From: Spirochaetaceae bacterium
GTDB lineage: Bacteria; Spirochaetota; Spirochaetia; Treponematales; Breznakiellaceae
Direction: 5' to 3'
Assembly: GCA_031258615.1 (NCBI GenBank)
Contig: JAIRMP010000132.1
Location: 1 to 15,562, forward strand
Length of the DNA: 15,562 nucleotides
This document shows positions 14,641-15,562 of the stretch, in pieces. How positions within the stretch are numbered: position 1 is the first letter of the stretch; the number at the start of each line of letters is the position of its first letter. Both the position numbers and the translations under genes were made by a program. Below the pieces are notes generated by a model. It was not told the DNA's origin, did not search any database, and saw only the letters and a program-made list of their open reading frames with translations.

Positions 14641-14728
14641 TGGGGATTTCAGACTTCACTTTGGAGGTTAGCCACCGCTAGGCGGGGTTGGCGAGGCGCG
14701 CAGCAAAGCGCCGTCATTTCCAGGCGCA

Positions 14729-14749
14729 GACAACCGCGCAGCGGTTGTC
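14729..14749. repeat. Dispersed hairpin, GACAACCGC/GCGGTTGTC
   Basis: Perfect 9-bp arms (14729-14737 and 14741-14749) with loop GCA. The arms are the same as in the copy at 688-708 but the loop is different. It may also end the cbi transcript. Confidence 0.8.
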
Positions 14750-14757
14750 CAGCGGCT

Positions 14758-14810
14758 TGACAAAAAATTCGCCTCCAGCCTGAAAAATTCGCTAAAAGTG
14801 ATTGACAAAA
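14758..14810 (-). repeat. Repeat with paired GGCGAATTTTT motifs, copy 2
   Basis: Inverted relative of 9111-9160, as described there. Its upstream edge (TGATTGACA on the plus strand) supplies the -35 box of the promoter driving the riboswitch. Confidence 0.75.
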
Positions 14811-14830
14811 AAAAATTCCTGATATAGACT
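14802..14830 (+). promoter_or_regulatory. Promoter of the cobalamin riboswitch
   Basis: A consensus TTGACA (14802-14807), then an A-rich spacer, and either TATAGA (14823-14828, 15-bp spacing) or TAGACT (14825-14830, 17-bp spacing). The predicted start near 14835 coincides with the 5' edge of the riboswitch. Confidence 0.65.
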
Positions 14831-14835
14831 TTTTA

Positions 14836-15012
14836 TGATACCTGAGGGAAGAGGCACAACCGGAACAACCGCGCTGCGGTTGTTCCGGTTGTGACGGAGT
14901 TTGGCAAGTTCAAGCCTACGGCTTGAGCCGCAAACTCCGGGGTGAAAATCCCCCGCTATAGCGTAACTGTGATTGGGAAAACGCCCATAAGTCAGAGCTA
15001 TTTGGGTAGGCG
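14836..15012 (+). ncRNA. Cobalamin riboswitch aptamer with large hairpin insert
   Basis: Conserved elements occur in the right order: GAGGGAA (14844-14850), GGTGAAAATCCCCCGC (14941-14956), GTAACTGTGA (14963-14972), AAGTCAGAG (14989-14997) and GGGTAGGC (15004-15011). They match the GGGAA, GGUGAAAAUCC, AACUGU and B12-box-like segments of the cobalamin riboswitch family (RF00174). Normally only a few to some twenty bases separate GGGAA from GGUG; here about 90 bases of nested hairpin intervene. Cobalamin binding would be expected to lower expression of the downstream gene. Recognised by motif order, not by a covariance model. Location beside cbi genes is consistent, although it lies downstream of them. 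Confidence 0.82.
14855..14939 (+). repeat. Hairpin repeat inserted in the riboswitch
   Basis: A perfect 18-bp stem (14855-14872 with 14876-14893, loop GCT) is followed by a nested element: outer arms CGGAGTTTG (14895-14903) and CAAACTCCG (14931-14939), inner arms TCAAGCC (14910-14916) and GGCTTGA (14920-14926) with loop TAC. It belongs to the GGAGTTTGC/GCAAACTCC family scattered through the window. Confidence 0.85.
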
Positions 15013-15040
15013 GCAGGATATTGTCCCGCAACGAGTCCTG

Positions 15041-15133
15041 ATACACCGCGTCTTTGGCTGGTGTATACGCCGTAGACAAGCCATGCGGCTTGTTGGCCAA
15101 CGCGAAGCGTTGACCGTCCGCAACAGACGGAGG
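15041..15133 (+). promoter_or_regulatory. Candidate riboswitch expression platform
   Basis: Successive hairpins follow the aptamer: ATACACC/GGTGTAT (15041-15066), ACAAGCC/GGCTTGT (15076-15093), CAACGC/GCGTTG with loop GAA (15098-15112) and CCGTC/GACGG (15114-15130). The last overlaps the first bases of the Shine-Dalgarno GGAGG (15129-15133) that precedes ATG 15139, so it could sequester it; this would fit translational control. The middle hairpins resemble the dispersed family. Confidence 0.45.
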
Positions 15134-15349
15134 TTTTCATGTTTTCTATAGCCGTAAACCGGCTCTTTACAATTTTTTGTTTTCTCATCCAAAAGGGGCT
15201 ATCCTCTCCACTAATTCTATACATATCTGACACCCTCAGCCTAACCACCCGGACAACAAGGGCTTCCTCCAAGCGTCAGCCGCTTCATTACTCACTATTA
15301 ACTGCTCACTGCTGCCCCACACCAACGGCAGGAGTCCGTCGAGCAGGGT

Positions 15350-15416
15350 GGAGTTTGCCAAAGCAGCCGCGGAGCGCTGCGACGCAAACTCCTATAGCAA
15401 GCGCGGAGCGCTTGCT
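15350..15416. repeat. Dispersed hairpin repeat near the right end
   Basis: GGAGTTTGC (15350-15358) and GCAAACTCC (15384-15392) enclose an imperfect GCAGC/GCTGC stem. A second hairpin follows, AGCAAGCGC/GCGCTTGCT (15396-15416) with loop GGA. Confidence 0.85.
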
Positions 15417-15417
15417 A

Positions 15418-15432
15418 CCCCCCCCCCCCCCC
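15418..15432. repeat. 15-base poly-C tract
   Basis: A run of 15 C (15 G on the minus strand) directly after a hairpin repeat. Such tracts are prone to slippage. It is the only long homopolymer of G or C in the window. Confidence 0.95.
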
Positions 15433-15489
15433 ACACATAGAACATGCGCTAAAAACAGCGTTTTTATATACAAATTTACGCAAAAAGCG

Positions 15490-15526
15490 AAGCCTCCAAT
15501 ACTTTTTGGGAGGCTTTTTGTGTTTT
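15490..15526 (+). terminator. Intrinsic terminator
   Basis: AAGCCTCC (15490-15497) pairs with GGAGGCTT (15509-15516) around an 11-nt loop and is followed by a T-rich tail (TTTGTGTTTT). On the minus strand the stem is followed by a short T-run after CGC, so it may work both ways. It would end any transcript from the riboswitch promoter. Confidence 0.75.
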
Positions 15527-15562
15527 GATGATTGCTATTTGTTACATGGCTCACGATGGAGT

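Larger units (their letters stand above)
15139..15528 (+). pseudogene. ORF after riboswitch, probably a truncated gene start
   Basis: ATG 15139 has a good GGAGG 5 nt upstream, and the first 35 or so residues are hydrophobic (MFSIAVNRLFTIFCFL onward), as in a signal peptide or membrane protein. The rest of the 129-codon frame is translated repeat DNA: the GCAGTGA relative, the GGAGTTTGC hairpins, a proline run from the 15-C tract, and the terminator. The likely reading is a riboswitch-controlled gene (cobalamin or cobalt transport would be usual) cut off shortly after its start by repeats. No family can be named. Confidence 0.3.

Noticed and set aside
15439..15465. Second terminator at the CGCT/AGCG stem followed by TTTTT
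   Set aside because: The stem is only 4 bp and the stronger terminator lies 30 bp further on.

Overview
This 15.6 kb window is a GC-rich bacterial chromosome segment with four functional gene blocks, separated by long spacers full of short palindromic repeats. No rRNA, tRNA, CRISPR array, transposase or phage gene was seen. The gene set (ClpB, a GntP permease next to PdxA2 and a four-carbon acid sugar kinase, a CbiE-CbiT fusion with CbiA, a Zur/ZnuA block) would fit an anaerobic host-associated spirochaete of the Treponema type or a Clostridia/Negativicutes-like anaerobe. The sequence alone does not settle the taxonomy.

Layout. (1) 1-187 holds the 3' end of a broken minus-strand gene. It abuts an array of twenty in-register 23-bp repeats (198-657). 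(2) 5512 down to 789, minus strand, is a four-gene operon: DeoR-type regulator, DUF1537 four-carbon acid sugar kinase (DtnK-like), PdxA2-like dehydrogenase and GntP permease. It has a readable promoter at 5668-5696 and a hairpin at its 3' end (747-776). Together the genes could import, phosphorylate and oxidatively decarboxylate a four-carbon sugar acid, most simply D-threonate, to dihydroxyacetone phosphate. (3) 5697-6395 is a repeat-rich spacer. (4) 6396-8996, plus strand, is clpB. (5) 9000-9285 is a repeat-rich convergent spacer. (6) 11612 down to 9286, minus strand, is a zinc-homeostasis operon: Fur/Zur regulator, a small His/Cys membrane protein, and a zinc-binding protein in which a ZinT domain is nested inside a ZnuA domain. 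(7) 11774-11935, minus strand, carries a frameshifted remnant resembling the C-terminus of MogA/MoaB. (8) 12013-14627, plus strand, holds cbiET and cbiA, overlapping by ATGA, for corrin-ring synthesis. (9) 14628-15562 contains a promoter and a cobalamin riboswitch interrupted by a large hairpin insert, then only a short doubtful ORF, a 15-C tract and a terminator.

The recurring theme is a dispersed family of nested hairpins. GGAGTTTGC and GCAAACTCC arms flank or adjoin an inner stem whose sequence differs between copies but stays self-complementary around a short, usually 3-nt loop. Copies lie in nearly every long spacer and inside the riboswitch. Different palindromes also make up the 3' end of the deoR reading frame.
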